From: Nocardioides sp. URHA0020
GTDB taxonomy: Bacteria; Actinomycetota; Actinomycetes; Propionibacteriales; Nocardioidaceae
Assembly (NCBI RefSeq): GCF_000620705.1
Contig: NZ_KK211166.1
Location: 793,117-857,116 of the forward strand
Reading direction: 5' to 3'
DNA: 64,000 nt
A model generated the notes under the pieces. The model did no database searches, was not told the DNA's origin, and worked only from the letters and a program-made list of their open reading frames with translations. The translations under genes and the position numbers were made by a program. Position 1 is the stretch's first letter. Every line of letters begins with the position of its first letter. Below are positions 44,774 to 52,850 of this stretch, one piece after another.

Positions 44774-45930
44774 CTGTCTTGCTCACCACACCGTCATCCT
44801 TGTTCGGCAACTGGCCCGACATCCTCGTCAATGACCACGACCCTCTCATCCATCCGGCGCTGACCGAGCCGCGGTCGAAGGAGGCTTGGCGCCGCTACGT
44901 GCTCCAGTGCGACCCGGTCGTGCCAGCACGCCTGCTACGGCAACAGTACGAGCGGCTCTCGATCGTCGACCTCGACCAGTACAACCGCGCCCGACACCAG
45001 CACCACTCCAAGCTCGTCATCGTCGAGACCGACGAGCTCGTCGAGTTCCGCAACAACCTCATGGAGGTCATCGGACTCAACATGAACGCCCAGGCAGGTG
45101 CCCGGTCCGGCCTGGTTGTCAGCGGCCCCGCCGGGGTTGGGAAGTCGACAACGCTCAAGACCGTCCTGCGTTCCTACGAGTTGTTCCTCAGGGCAGAGCA
45201 CCCGGAGTACTTCGCCCGAGTTGGAGACGACTTCGTCCCAGTCGCCTACCTCCTCATGCCCCACAAGGTCTTCCCGAAGGCGATGCTCGCGAAGCTCATC
45301 GAGTACTACGGGCTCCCACACCGTTCCAGCCACGACACCGTCACCCTCCGCCGGCTCGCGGTCCAGCTCGTCGAAAGGTGCGGCACCCAGGTTCTCGTGA
45401 TCGACGACTTGCACTTCCTCAACGTCAACGGGAACGACGGCGCCGACGCGAACAACCTGATGAAGGAGATCCTGAACGAGACGGGCGTCACTGTGGTCGC
45501 TGCCGGCATCGACCTCGACCACAGCAAGCTGTTCCCCGCCACCGCGAAGCCGACTTCGGTCCAACGACAGAACGGTTCCCGCTTCGCGCTGCAGCGACTG
45601 GCACCCGCTCCGTGCAAGACCAAGGCCGACAAGCAGGCATGGGTCTCAACCATCGCTGCGTTCGAGTCCTCCCTGTGCCTACTCGACCACGAGCAGGGGA
45701 CGTTGCCGGGACTGTACGAGTACCTCCACCACCGCACCGGCGGCATGATGGCCGGCTTGTCGCAGTTGATCCGCAAGGGCGCTCACCAGGCCATCCGAAC
45801 GGGCCGAGAGTGCATCGACGAGGCCATGCTCAAGGACGTGCGCGTCGACATCACCAACGAGGCGCGCGTGGAGGCGGCTCGAAAGTCCACCCGAAACCCC
45901 GCGAAGCCGAGCCGGGGGCAGGTCGCGTGA
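44770..45930 (+). CDS. tnsC: TnsC-like AAA+ transposition regulator
   Basis: A 386-residue ATPase starting at the GTG inside GTGA at the tnsB stop. Walker A is GPAGVGKST at about 119-127, Walker B VLVIDDLHFLN at about 207-217, with arginine-rich sensor motifs later (HHRTGGMMAGLSQLIRKGAH). TnsC forms ATP-dependent filaments on target DNA and links TniQ to TnsAB. The N-terminal region (HHSKLVIVETDELVEFRNNL) resembles TniB/TnsC proteins. It overlaps tniQ2 by 4 nt. Confidence 0.92.
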   Translation: MTVLLTTPSSLFGNWPDILVNDHDPLIHPALTEPRSKEAWRRYVLQCDPVVPARLLRQQYERLSIVDLDQYNRARHQHHSKLVIVETDELVEFRNNLMEVIGLNMNAQAGARSGLVVSGPAGVGKSTTLKTVLRSYELFLRAEHPEYFARVGDDFVPVAYLLMPHKVFPKAMLAKLIEYYGLPHRSSHDTVTLRRLAVQLVERCGTQVLVIDDLHFLNVNGNDGADANNLMKEILNETGVTVVAAGIDLDHSKLFPATAKPTSVQRQNGSRFALQRLAPAPCKTKADKQAWVSTIAAFESSLCLLDHEQGTLPGLYEYLHHRTGGMMAGLSQLIRKGAHQAIRTGRECIDEAMLKDVRVDITNEARVEAARKSTRNPAKPSRGQVA

Positions 45931-47867
45931 CCGTCAAGGCACTCTCGTTCACCGGGCCGGCCGGGACTGTCGCACCCTCAGCACGGGTCGAGTCGCTGCT
46001 GGCCGGGGAACCACGTCGCCTTGCGTTGTGCCCGGCACCAGTTGAAGACGAGTCATTCAGCAGCTGGATCGACCGGATCGCACTTGGTGTCGAGGCGCAA
46101 CGGCGCGACTTGTGGCGGTGGTTCGGTCTTATCCCGGAAGCAGCGCCACGATCGCCCAACCAGCCGCTCGCGTACGGCGTCGACCTCCCGCCCGCAGAAC
46201 GGTCCGCGATTCACGAGGGGACCGGCCTCACCGAAGAACTTCTCGACCCGATGCTGCTGAGTCGCTACCGCGGCATCGCGCTGGACCCGTCGAACTTGGA
46301 CCGGCAGCGTCCGGCCACGGTCACCGCGTGGGCGCGCCGCTCGTGGGCCTTCATCTTCCCCTCCCTCGCGTGCCCCGCCTGTCTCCTCGATCGACCCGGC
46401 GTGTGGCACGTTCAGTGGAAGCTCCCGTGGACCTTCGCCTGCACCCCACACGGCCTGTACCTCTCCGCACGCTGCCATGAGTGCGGAGCACGGTGGCAGT
46501 CCAGCGCGCTCGACGCACGACAGTCGACCCAGTGCTGCGCAAGTCCGCCGCCAGAGGAAGAACTCACTGCATCCGGCACCCGTCGCCGCCGACGCACCGT
46601 TGACGGCATCTGTGGCGCGTCCCCAACCGACGCACCCAAGCTTGTCGCCAGCAAGGCGGCGCTGGTCCTCCAGACCCAGATCGACGCCCATCTTGCCGCG
46701 ATCACCGACACAGACCGGCGTGCCGCCCACGAAGAACTCGCCGCCCTGCGCGCACTAGCCCCGATGGTGCTCTACATGGGCGGCGTGCACCTCGCAGCAG
46801 ACTTTGACGACGCTGCCCGAACCGCATGGGAGACCCACATCCGCGACCGGGAGGCCGCCGTGCCGCGACGCGGGCCTGCCGCCGCAGGTCAGTACCGGTC
46901 GTACTCGCTGCCGCCAACGAACCCCCTGGTGACCGCCGTCGCCCTCGACGCCGCCGCTCGCCTTCAGCTCCACCGTGACCCTGCGGCCTGGCGAAGGTTC
47001 GCCGCCGCCCCGAGCGGGGAGCCAGTCAACACGACAGCGCAGTGGACCCAGCTGCTCAAGTTCTGGAAACCCCCAACCGGACACGCCTACGCGATGAACG
47101 CAGTACGGGACGAACAGAAGTTCACCGTGTCGGCCGCACTCGACGGCCGCTCCACTCACGCCGAGCCGCCCCACTCCGGCATCGGTACCGACCAGGTGCC
47201 CGCCCTGTTGTCCGCGACCCTCACCCGCGACTCCCTTCCCGTCCCACTCAAGGACGTCACGGCAAGTCGCCGGTACGCGGCCATGGCGCTCGCTCGAACA
47301 CTCGAGCCCAGCCTGAAGAACTGGCATGAGGCCGCACAGGCGGTGGGCATCCACGCCAGGCACGCCTCGTACTGCGAACGCATGCAGTCCAAGGTTCGCC
47401 AGGCCGGCGTCGGCAGTCGCTGGCACGAACAGCTCACCTCGGTAGCGCAAGCACTCGCCGAGACCGAGAACCCGACCAACTTCGGTGCCCGACGACGAGC
47501 GTTCCGCACATGGGACGACTTCGAGGACGAGGACTGGCAGGCCGTGTGCCGCACCTCGTCTATCGATCCCACAGACCCTCGCTGGTCGCAGCGTCGACAT
47601 CTCGCCGCTGCCTGGGTGTGGGAGTCGATCACGGGAGGCGACTGGCACGGCGCACCGTCCCTGAGGCTGGATGAGCTCAGCGCACACGACCGTGAGATGC
47701 AGGCCCAGCGTTACGTCGTGTACTTCACGCGCAAGCAACTCCACCGCGTGGAGATCGCGTTGCAGGAGTGCGTCAACACGCTCCTATCTCGGGAGTGCCT
47801 GGACGTGACATCGGACTGCTGGCTCGCCAACGGCGGGGCACCCGAAGGCACGCACAACATCGCCTAG
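45927..47867 (+). CDS. tniQ: TniQ-family target-selection protein 2 (646 aa)
   Basis: Start GTG 45927 lies inside the tnsC stop (GTGA); the longer frame upstream is a shadow of tnsC. The typical opening is RLALCPAPVEDESFSSWIDR, and the zinc knuckles are CPACLLDRPGVWHVQWKLPW with CTPHGLYLSARCHECGARWQ (about 150-190), followed by a third CC pair. The long C-terminal region differs from tniQ1, but both end with similar WERVAGADWRDSP / WESITGGDWHGAP segments. Two TniQ proteins in one operon suggest division of labour between a fixed site and other targets. Confidence 0.88.
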   Translation: MTVKALSFTGPAGTVAPSARVESLLAGEPRRLALCPAPVEDESFSSWIDRIALGVEAQRRDLWRWFGLIPEAAPRSPNQPLAYGVDLPPAERSAIHEGTGLTEELLDPMLLSRYRGIALDPSNLDRQRPATVTAWARRSWAFIFPSLACPACLLDRPGVWHVQWKLPWTFACTPHGLYLSARCHECGARWQSSALDARQSTQCCASPPPEEELTASGTRRRRRTVDGICGASPTDAPKLVASKAALVLQTQIDAHLAAITDTDRRAAHEELAALRALAPMVLYMGGVHLAADFDDAARTAWETHIRDREAAVPRRGPAAAGQYRSYSLPPTNPLVTAVALDAAARLQLHRDPAAWRRFAAAPSGEPVNTTAQWTQLLKFWKPPTGHAYAMNAVRDEQKFTVSAALDGRSTHAEPPHSGIGTDQVPALLSATLTRDSLPVPLKDVTASRRYAAMALARTLEPSLKNWHEAAQAVGIHARHASYCERMQSKVRQAGVGSRWHEQLTSVAQALAETENPTNFGARRRAFRTWDDFEDEDWQAVCRTSSIDPTDPRWSQRRHLAAAWVWESITGGDWHGAPSLRLDELSAHDREMQAQRYVVYFTRKQLHRVEIALQECVNTLLSRECLDVTSDCWLANGGAPEGTHNIA

Positions 47868-48107
47868 GGCGCCGCGTTCCGCGACCGCTAGCTGGCTCCG
47901 CATCAACGCAGCTCGACACGAACTCTAAGGGCTGGACCGCCAAGGCAAGGGCTCGTCACACCCATGGCCTCGCGCCGGCCGCGCCGAGCAATGGAACGGC
48001 CAAGTAGTTGATTCGCAAACCATGCCCGTCAACGAGCCCGACGACGGCTCGACTCATCAGGAATGACGGGTTACTCGTCGGTACGGCCTCGAAATGAAGC
48101 GTTCGCT
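47868..48107. other. right-end spacer between tniQ2 and the terminal repeats
   Basis: No gene. It contains looser relatives of the end repeat: CCCGTCAACGAG at 48026 and, in reverse, TAGTTGATTCG at 48005. These may be outlying TnsB sites. Confidence 0.4.
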
Positions 48108-48159
48108 CGTCCAACTGAAAAGATTTCCCGTCAACTGAAACGTTCGGCCGTCAACTACA
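48108..48159 (-). repeat. right-end TnsB-site array ending in TGT...
   Basis: Read inward on the minus strand from 48159: TGTAGTTGACGGCCGAACG, TTTCAGTTGACGGGAAATCT, TTTCAGTTGGACGAGCGAAC. Three copies of (T/C)AGTTG-(G)ACG spaced 20-21 bp, the outermost beginning with TGT, as in the terminal inverted repeats of Tn7-like and Tn5053-like elements. The array abuts the broken tadA reading frame. Confidence 0.85.
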
Positions 48160-48164
48160 CCGCC
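48160..48164. other. candidate target-site duplication CCGCC
   Basis: The five bases outside the ACA terminus are CCGCC. Tn7-like insertion makes 5-bp duplications, so the same five bases should flank the left end beyond this window. This is a prediction. Confidence 0.4.
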
Positions 48165-49010
48165 CTCGTGGCCCGTGTTGAGGGCCGCCAGCAGGTCCAC
48201 GACCTCGGCGCCCCGGACCTCCCCCACGACGAGCCGGTCGGGGCGCATCCGGAGCGCCTGCCGCACCAGCGTGCGCACGTCGACGGCGCCGGCGCCCTCG
48301 AGGTTGGCCGGACGACCCTCGAGGGCGACGACGTGGGGGTGGTCGGGCCGGAGCTCGCTGGCGTCCTCGACCACCACGAGCCGCTCGCCCGCACCGACGC
48401 GAGCCAGCAGCGCCGAGAGCAGGGTGGTCTTGCCCGAGCCGGTGCCACCGCTGACCAGGAACGCCAGCCGGGCACCGATGACCGCGTCCAGGAGCTCGGC
48501 CGTCTCCTCGTCGACCGTGCCGTGGCCGACCAGCTCCTCCAGCGTGAAGCCCTGCCGCCGCGGCACGCGCAGCGAGATCACCGTCCCGGGGCGCGCCAGC
48601 GGGGCCAGCACGGCGTGGAAGCGGGTGCCGTCGGGCAGCCGGAGGTCGACGTACGGCGCCGCGTCGTCCAGCCGTCGCCCGCCGAGCGCCGCCAGGCGCT
48701 GTGCGAGCCGGCGGACCGACTCCTCACCGGGGAAGGTGACGCTCGTGAGCTCGAGGCCCTGCCCGCGGTCGAGGTAGACGTGCTCCGCTCCGTTGACCAG
48801 CACGTCGGTGACGTACGGCGTGCGCAGCAGCGGCTCGAGAGGCCCCGCACCGACCACGTCGCGCCGCAGCGTCTCGTAGACGGCGAGCACCTCGGCGTCG
48901 CCGACCGGCCGTCCGGCCTCGCGCAGCGCCTCGGCGACCCGGTGGGGCGTGAGCTCGCCAGGCGTGCGCGCCAGCCGGTCGCGCACCGCCTCCAGCTGGG
49001 GCGTGCTCAT
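48160..49010 (-). pseudogene. tadA: tadA/cpaF pilus-assembly ATPase, truncated by the transposon
   Basis: ATG 49010 overlaps the ssd stop (ATGA). Residues 1-283 are a normal TadA/CpaF N-terminal and ATPase region: HVYLDRGQGLELTSVTFPG, FLVSGGTGSGKTTLLSALLA (Walker A), ERLVVVEDASELRPDHPHVV, VRQALRMRPDRLVVGEVRG and LAALNTGHEGG. The normal continuation CGTLHAN is missing; the frame enters transposon DNA and ends at 48057 with about 34 foreign residues. Without the rest of the ATPase and the TadB/TadC contact region the pilus motor cannot be made from this copy. Confidence 0.92.
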
Positions 49011-50055
49011 GCCGCGACCGCGTGCAGGAGCGCGAGCTGGTCGAGCACCTCGCCCGCGGCCCGACCGAGCGCTCCCCGGCGAGAGCGCACCGGCCCCAGG
49101 CCGAGGTCGATGGCCTCGGCGAGCCACGCTGGTCGGGCATCGCGGCGAGCACCGGGACGTGCGTGGCCCGAGCGATCGAACGGGGGTCGATGCCAGCGCC
49201 GCGCACCACCAGCCGCACCCGGCTCGGGTCGGGATGCCGGGCGCAGATCCGGGCCGCGGAGGCGACGCCGGCCACGGTGGGGACGACCACCACGAGCAGC
49301 CGGTCGCACCGCGACGCCAGCTCGTCGACCAGCGAGTCCGCCGAGCGCGGGAGGTCCACGACCACGAAGTCGTGCCCGCGCTGCGCCGCCGAGAGCACCT
49401 CACGCACGGCGAACGCCTGGAGGGTGCCGGGCGCACCGGCGTGCCAGGTCAGCGCCGCCAGGTCCTCACGACGGGGCAGCGCCTCGCGCAGCGACCGCGC
49501 GCTCAGGCGGCCGGTCGTGTGGCACAGGCCGTCCCACCGCACCCCGTCGCGGTCCTCCAGGCCGAGCACCCGGTCGACGCCGGGGCCGAGCGGGTCCGCG
49601 TCGATGACCACCGCCCGGCCACGTCGGGCCGCCAGCTGGCCGAGAGCGCAGGCGAAGGTGGTCGCACCGGCGCCGCCGCTGCCACCGGTCACGCCGATCA
49701 CCGTGCCGGCGACGCGCTGCGGGTCGCCCAGGTCGGTGAGCGCCTCGACGAGCCAGGCCTCGGAGGACGGGAGCTGGGCGACGCTCTCCCCGCCCAGCGC
49801 CACCGTCGCTCGGAAGGTCTCGTCGGGCACCTGGCCCCAGGCGACGACGTGCACCCCGGGCCGGCGGGCGGGCGCGATCGCGGCCATCTCGGCAGCGACG
49901 TCGGCACCGACGAGGACCAACGGGGCGGCCGGCCACCGGGTGAGCGCCGCCCCGAGGTCGTCGGCGACATCGGGGGTGATCCCGGCCGCAGCGGACAGGC
50001 GCAGCAGCTGGTCCAGGAGCGACTGGTCACGGGTGAAGCACAGCGGAGCGGTCAT
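49007..50055 (-). pseudogene. ssd: ssd (CpaE/MinD-like septum-site protein), frameshifted
   Basis: ATG 50055. MTAPLCFTRDQSLLDQLLRL, a deviant Walker A IGVTGGSGGAGATTFACALG, AVVIDADPLGPGVDRVLGLE and DFVVVDLPRSADSLVDELAS match the Ssd/CpaE family (Rv3660c-like), which pairs with tadA. After VPVLAAMPDQ the frame is lost; the expected ending AWLAEAIDLGLGPVRSRRGA, LGRAAGEVLDQLALLHAVAA is in the adjacent frame. One base is missing near 49125-49130. The adjacent gene is broken by the transposon, so relaxed selection is plausible; a sequencing error is the alternative. Confidence 0.75.
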
Positions 50056-50175
50056 GCCAGCCAGGGTCTCCGACACCCCGACCGACCACCACCGACCGGA
50101 TTCCCCTTGTGGACAAGGGGGTTCGACAACCGCACGGTGGACGAAACCTGGCCCGTCGCCGCCTACCATGGGCCC
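50056..50175. promoter_or_regulatory. divergent promoter region of ssd and the HAD gene
   Basis: 120 bp separate the two starts. It must contain both promoters; no clear consensus boxes are visible. Confidence 0.4.
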
Positions 50176-50970
50176 ATGGCGCGAACCGCAGCCTTCTTCG
50201 ACCTCGACAAGACGATCATCGCCAAGTCGAGCACGCTTGCGTTCAGCAAGCCCTTCCAGGCCGGTGGCCTGATCTCCCGCCGCGCGGTCCTGCGCTCGGC
50301 GTACGCCCAGTTCGTCTACCTCGTCGGCGGTGCGGACCACGACCAGATGGAGAAGATGCGGCAGTTCATGTCGCAGCTCTGCACCGGCTGGGACGTCGCC
50401 ACGGTGCGCGAGATCGTCGCCGACACCCTCTACAACGTCGTCGAGCCCCTGGTGTACGACGAGGCCGTGTCGCTGATCGAGGAGCACCGGCTCGCCGGGC
50501 GCGACGTCATCATCGTCTCGGCCTCCGGCACCGAGGTGGTCGAGCCGATCGCCGCGATGCTGGGCGCCGACCGGGTGATCGCGACCCGGATGGAGATCGT
50601 CGACGGCCGCTACAGCGGTGAGATCGAGTACTACGCCTACGCCGAGGAGAAGGCGCGGGCCATCCGCGAGGTGGCCGAGCAGGTCGGCTACGACCTCGCC
50701 GACAGCTACGCCTACAGCGACTCCGTGACCGACGTGCCCATGCTCGAGGCCGTCGGCCACTCGTACGCCGTGAACCCCGATCGCGAGCTGCGCAAGGCCG
50801 CAGCAGCGCACGACTGGCCCGTGCTGGTCTTCACCAAGCCGGTCGCGCTGCGCTCGCGGGTGCCGCTGCCGCCCGCGGGGCCGACCCTCGCCGCCCTCGC
50901 CGTGGGTGGCGTCGTGGCGGTCGGCGGGGTGCTGTGGGCCAACGCCCGACGCCGCCGACTGGGAGCCTGA
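50176..50970 (+). CDS. HAD-superfamily IB phosphatase (SerB-like)
   Basis: A 264-residue protein. HAD motif I is FFDLDKTIIAKSS (nucleophile Asp at about residue 9, with DLDKT), motif II IIVSASGTEVVEPI, motif III AEEKARAIREVAE, motif IV YAYSDSVTDVPML. A hydrophobic C-terminal segment (TLAALAVGGVVAVGGVLWAN) followed by ARRRR suggests a single membrane anchor. The position next to ssd-tadA matches the mycobacterial Rv3661-Rv3660c-Rv3659c order. Substrate unknown; phosphoserine-phosphatase-like fold. ATG 50176 is chosen at the start of HAD homology. Confidence 0.88.
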   Translation: MARTAAFFDLDKTIIAKSSTLAFSKPFQAGGLISRRAVLRSAYAQFVYLVGGADHDQMEKMRQFMSQLCTGWDVATVREIVADTLYNVVEPLVYDEAVSLIEEHRLAGRDVIIVSASGTEVVEPIAAMLGADRVIATRMEIVDGRYSGEIEYYAYAEEKARAIREVAEQVGYDLADSYAYSDSVTDVPMLEAVGHSYAVNPDRELRKAAAAHDWPVLVFTKPVALRSRVPLPPAGPTLAALAVGGVVAVGGVLWANARRRRLGA

Positions 50971-51175
50971 GCGACCCACTCCACGGGCGCCGTGTCAACC
51001 CCTTGCGGACTGCCCGGGACCGGCGTACACAGGTAGTCAGAACTCCACATCCTGCACGTGAGCCGGGTACCCACGCGGCGATCTACCCTTCCTACAGGGC
51101 GCTGGTCATCGGGACACACCCGAGGCCGCAGTTAGAGCATGCACGCCTGGTAGCCACGGTCCTCACGTGTCAGCG

Positions 51176-51213
51176 ACGGCACCCGGCCCACCATTCGAGA
51201 AACCGGGTGCCGT
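51176..51213. terminator. hairpin with 11-bp perfect arms, nested in a wider inverted repeat
   Basis: ACGGCACCCGG ... CCGGGTGCCGT with a 16-bp loop, just beyond the stop of the minus-strand gene at 51222. An outer perfect pair GAGCATGC (51135-51142) and GCATGCTC (51216-51223) encloses it and overlaps the stop codon. It probably terminates both the HAD gene and the 51222 gene. The rest of the 251-bp gap shows nothing else. Confidence 0.65.
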
Positions 51214-51221
51214 TCGCATGC

Positions 51222-51962
51222 TCAGTCCGCCGTACGACGCAGCGGGCTGGCCTCGGCCCCCGCGGAGTAGGCCTCGGCGGCGTAGAGCAGCCACGCGTGG
51301 ACCCCGGCGGTGCCGCCGTCGCGGTAGCCGCGCAGGTTGGACTCGTACGCCGCCCGCAGGGCCAGGTGGCCGGCCTCCGGGACCACCAGCGACTTCTCGT
51401 CGACCCCGCGCGCGACCAGGACGAGCCGTTCGGCGGCGCGCGCGACCAGCCCGTTGTGGGACGCGAAGGGCGCCGCCGTCGCGAGCTCCGCGTGCACGAC
51501 GGCCGCCACCAGCAGCGCGGGCGCGGCGGTCGACGCGGTGAGCAGGTCGCCCAGGCCCCGCAGGCGATCGGCCGCCTCGCCGTCGCGCGGGCGGCCCCGC
51601 GACTCGGCCGGCAGCCCGGCCGCGGCCAGGGCATGGATGCGCGCCAGCGCCTGCAGCGGGGAGCGGGCCAGCGCCGGCGCGAGCCCCAGCAGCTCGGTGG
51701 AGATCCGCACCGCGTCGGCGGAGATCTCGTCACCCGTGCCGACCCGCACCTCGGGCAGCGTGGCCGCCGAGCCCTCCAGCACGGCGCTCGCGTGGGCACC
51801 GCGCAGCAGGCTCTCCGTGGTCGTCTCCGGAGAGGTACGACGCAGGCCGCGGTCGCGCAGCATCACGTCGATGCCGTCCCGGGCGGCGGCGTACGCCGAG
51901 GGGACTCCCTCGAGGGACACCAGCGGCGACAACGGGTCGGCGTTCTTCGGGGCGGAGCTCAC
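51222..51962 (-). CDS. conserved hypothetical protein (Rv3662c-like)
   Basis: A 246-residue alanine-rich helical protein. LRGAHASAVLEGSAATLPEV, ALARIHALAAAGLPAESRGR and ATAAPFASHNGLVARAAERL resemble Fic-like helical proteins and the conserved protein encoded next to the HAD/ssd genes in mycobacteria. The Fic catalytic HxFxxGNGR is not seen (ATAAPFASHNGLVAR stands at that place), so an AMP-transferase role is doubtful. Likely cytoplasmic, function unknown. Synteny supports core-genome status. Confidence 0.72.
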   Translation of the reverse strand: MSSAPKNADPLSPLVSLEGVPSAYAAARDGIDVMLRDRGLRRTSPETTTESLLRGAHASAVLEGSAATLPEVRVGTGDEISADAVRISTELLGLAPALARSPLQALARIHALAAAGLPAESRGRPRDGEAADRLRGLGDLLTASTAAPALLVAAVVHAELATAAPFASHNGLVARAAERLVLVARGVDEKSLVVPEAGHLALRAAYESNLRGYRDGGTAGVHAWLLYAAEAYSAGAEASPLRRTAD

Positions 51963-51997
51963 GGGCGAGAGGCTACCCAGCGGGTACGGTGAGCCCG

Positions 51998-52840
51998 ATG
52001 AGTGACCAGCCCTCCCCCGCCCGCTCCTTCGGCTCGGTGGCCGACGCCTACGACCGAGGTCGGCCCGGCTACCCCGCGGAGGCGGCCGCCTGGCTGGTCG
52101 GCGACGACGCGGTCACCGTGCTCGAGGTCGGGGCCGGCACGGGCAAGCTGACCGAGGCCCTGGTGGCGCTCGGCCACGACGTGCACGCCACCGATCCCGA
52201 CGACGCGATGCTGGCCCGGCTGCGCGCCCGGCTGCCCGACGTACCCACCTCGGTGGCGTCCGCCGAGGGGCTGCCCGCCGCCGACGCGTCGTACGACGTC
52301 GTGGTGGCCGGGCAGGCCTTCCACTGGTTCGACCACGAGGTAGCGCTGCGTGAGATCGCCCGCGTGCTGCGCCCCGGCGGCCACCTCGCCCTGGTCTGGA
52401 ACGAGCGCGACGAGCAGATCCCGTGGGTCCGCCGGCTCGGCGGGATCATCGGCTCCCCGCGGCAGCCGCGCAACGCGGAGCCGCTGCTGGCCTCGCCGTA
52501 CTTCGGCGACGTCGCGGAGACGAGGTTCCGGCACTGGCAGACGATCGACCGCACGTCGATCCAGGACCTCGCCGTCTCCCGCTCGAGCCTCGCGGTCCTC
52601 GACGAGGACCGACGCCGGGCCAAGGTCGCGGAGGTCCTCGCGCTCTACGACGACTACGGCCGGGGCATGGACGGCATGCAGCTGCCCTACCTCGCCTCCT
52701 GCTTCCGCGCCACGGTCGTCGACCGCCCGGCGACGGCCGACGCCGAGCGCTCCGACGAGACGTCCGCCGACGCCGACGCCGGACCCGCCACCGCCACGGC
52801 ACCCGCCGACGACGACGTCCTGCTCATCGACTTCAGCTGA
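51998..52840 (+). CDS. class I SAM-dependent methyltransferase
   Basis: ATG 51998 (MSDQPSPARSFGSVADAYDR) is preferred to GTG 51989. Methyltransf_11-type fold: AYDRGRPGYPAEAAAWLVGD, motif I VLEVGAGTGKLTEAL, motif II ATDPDDAMLARLRARL, motif III ASYDVVVAGQAFHWFDHEVA, then GGHLALVWNERDEQIPWVRR. This matches the common actinobacterial AYDRGRPGYP group, often described as small-molecule methyltransferases. An Asp/Ala/Thr-rich low-complexity insert near the C-terminus (about 245-270) is unusual. About 280 residues, full length. Confidence 0.88.
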   Translation: MSDQPSPARSFGSVADAYDRGRPGYPAEAAAWLVGDDAVTVLEVGAGTGKLTEALVALGHDVHATDPDDAMLARLRARLPDVPTSVASAEGLPAADASYDVVVAGQAFHWFDHEVALREIARVLRPGGHLALVWNERDEQIPWVRRLGGIIGSPRQPRNAEPLLASPYFGDVAETRFRHWQTIDRTSIQDLAVSRSSLAVLDEDRRRAKVAEVLALYDDYGRGMDGMQLPYLASCFRATVVDRPATADAERSDETSADADAGPATATAPADDDVLLIDFS

Positions 52841-52850
52841 CCCGGCGACG

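Larger units (their letters stand above)
39341..48159 (+). mobile_element. Tn7-like transposition module with right end
   Basis: Operator, tniQ1-tnsA-tnsB-tnsC-tniQ2, and a right end with ordered repeats terminating in ACA (TGT on the other strand) exactly at the break in tadA. TnsA, DDE TnsB, AAA+ TnsC and TniQ together define Tn7-like elements. No left end with the same repeats was found between 1 and 39 kb. The shared operator with 2.75 kb suggests the cargo extends at least that far, so the whole element may exceed 45 kb. Confidence 0.88.

Noticed and set aside
39368..48159. CRISPR-associated transposon (CAST)
   Set aside because: No Cas12k, Cascade gene or CRISPR array is seen, and both TniQ proteins are of the long kind, not the short CAST type.
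48063..49607. 514-aa plus-strand open frame across the tadA junction
   Set aside because: Runs antisense to tadA and ssd and crosses the transposon end; low-complexity translation.
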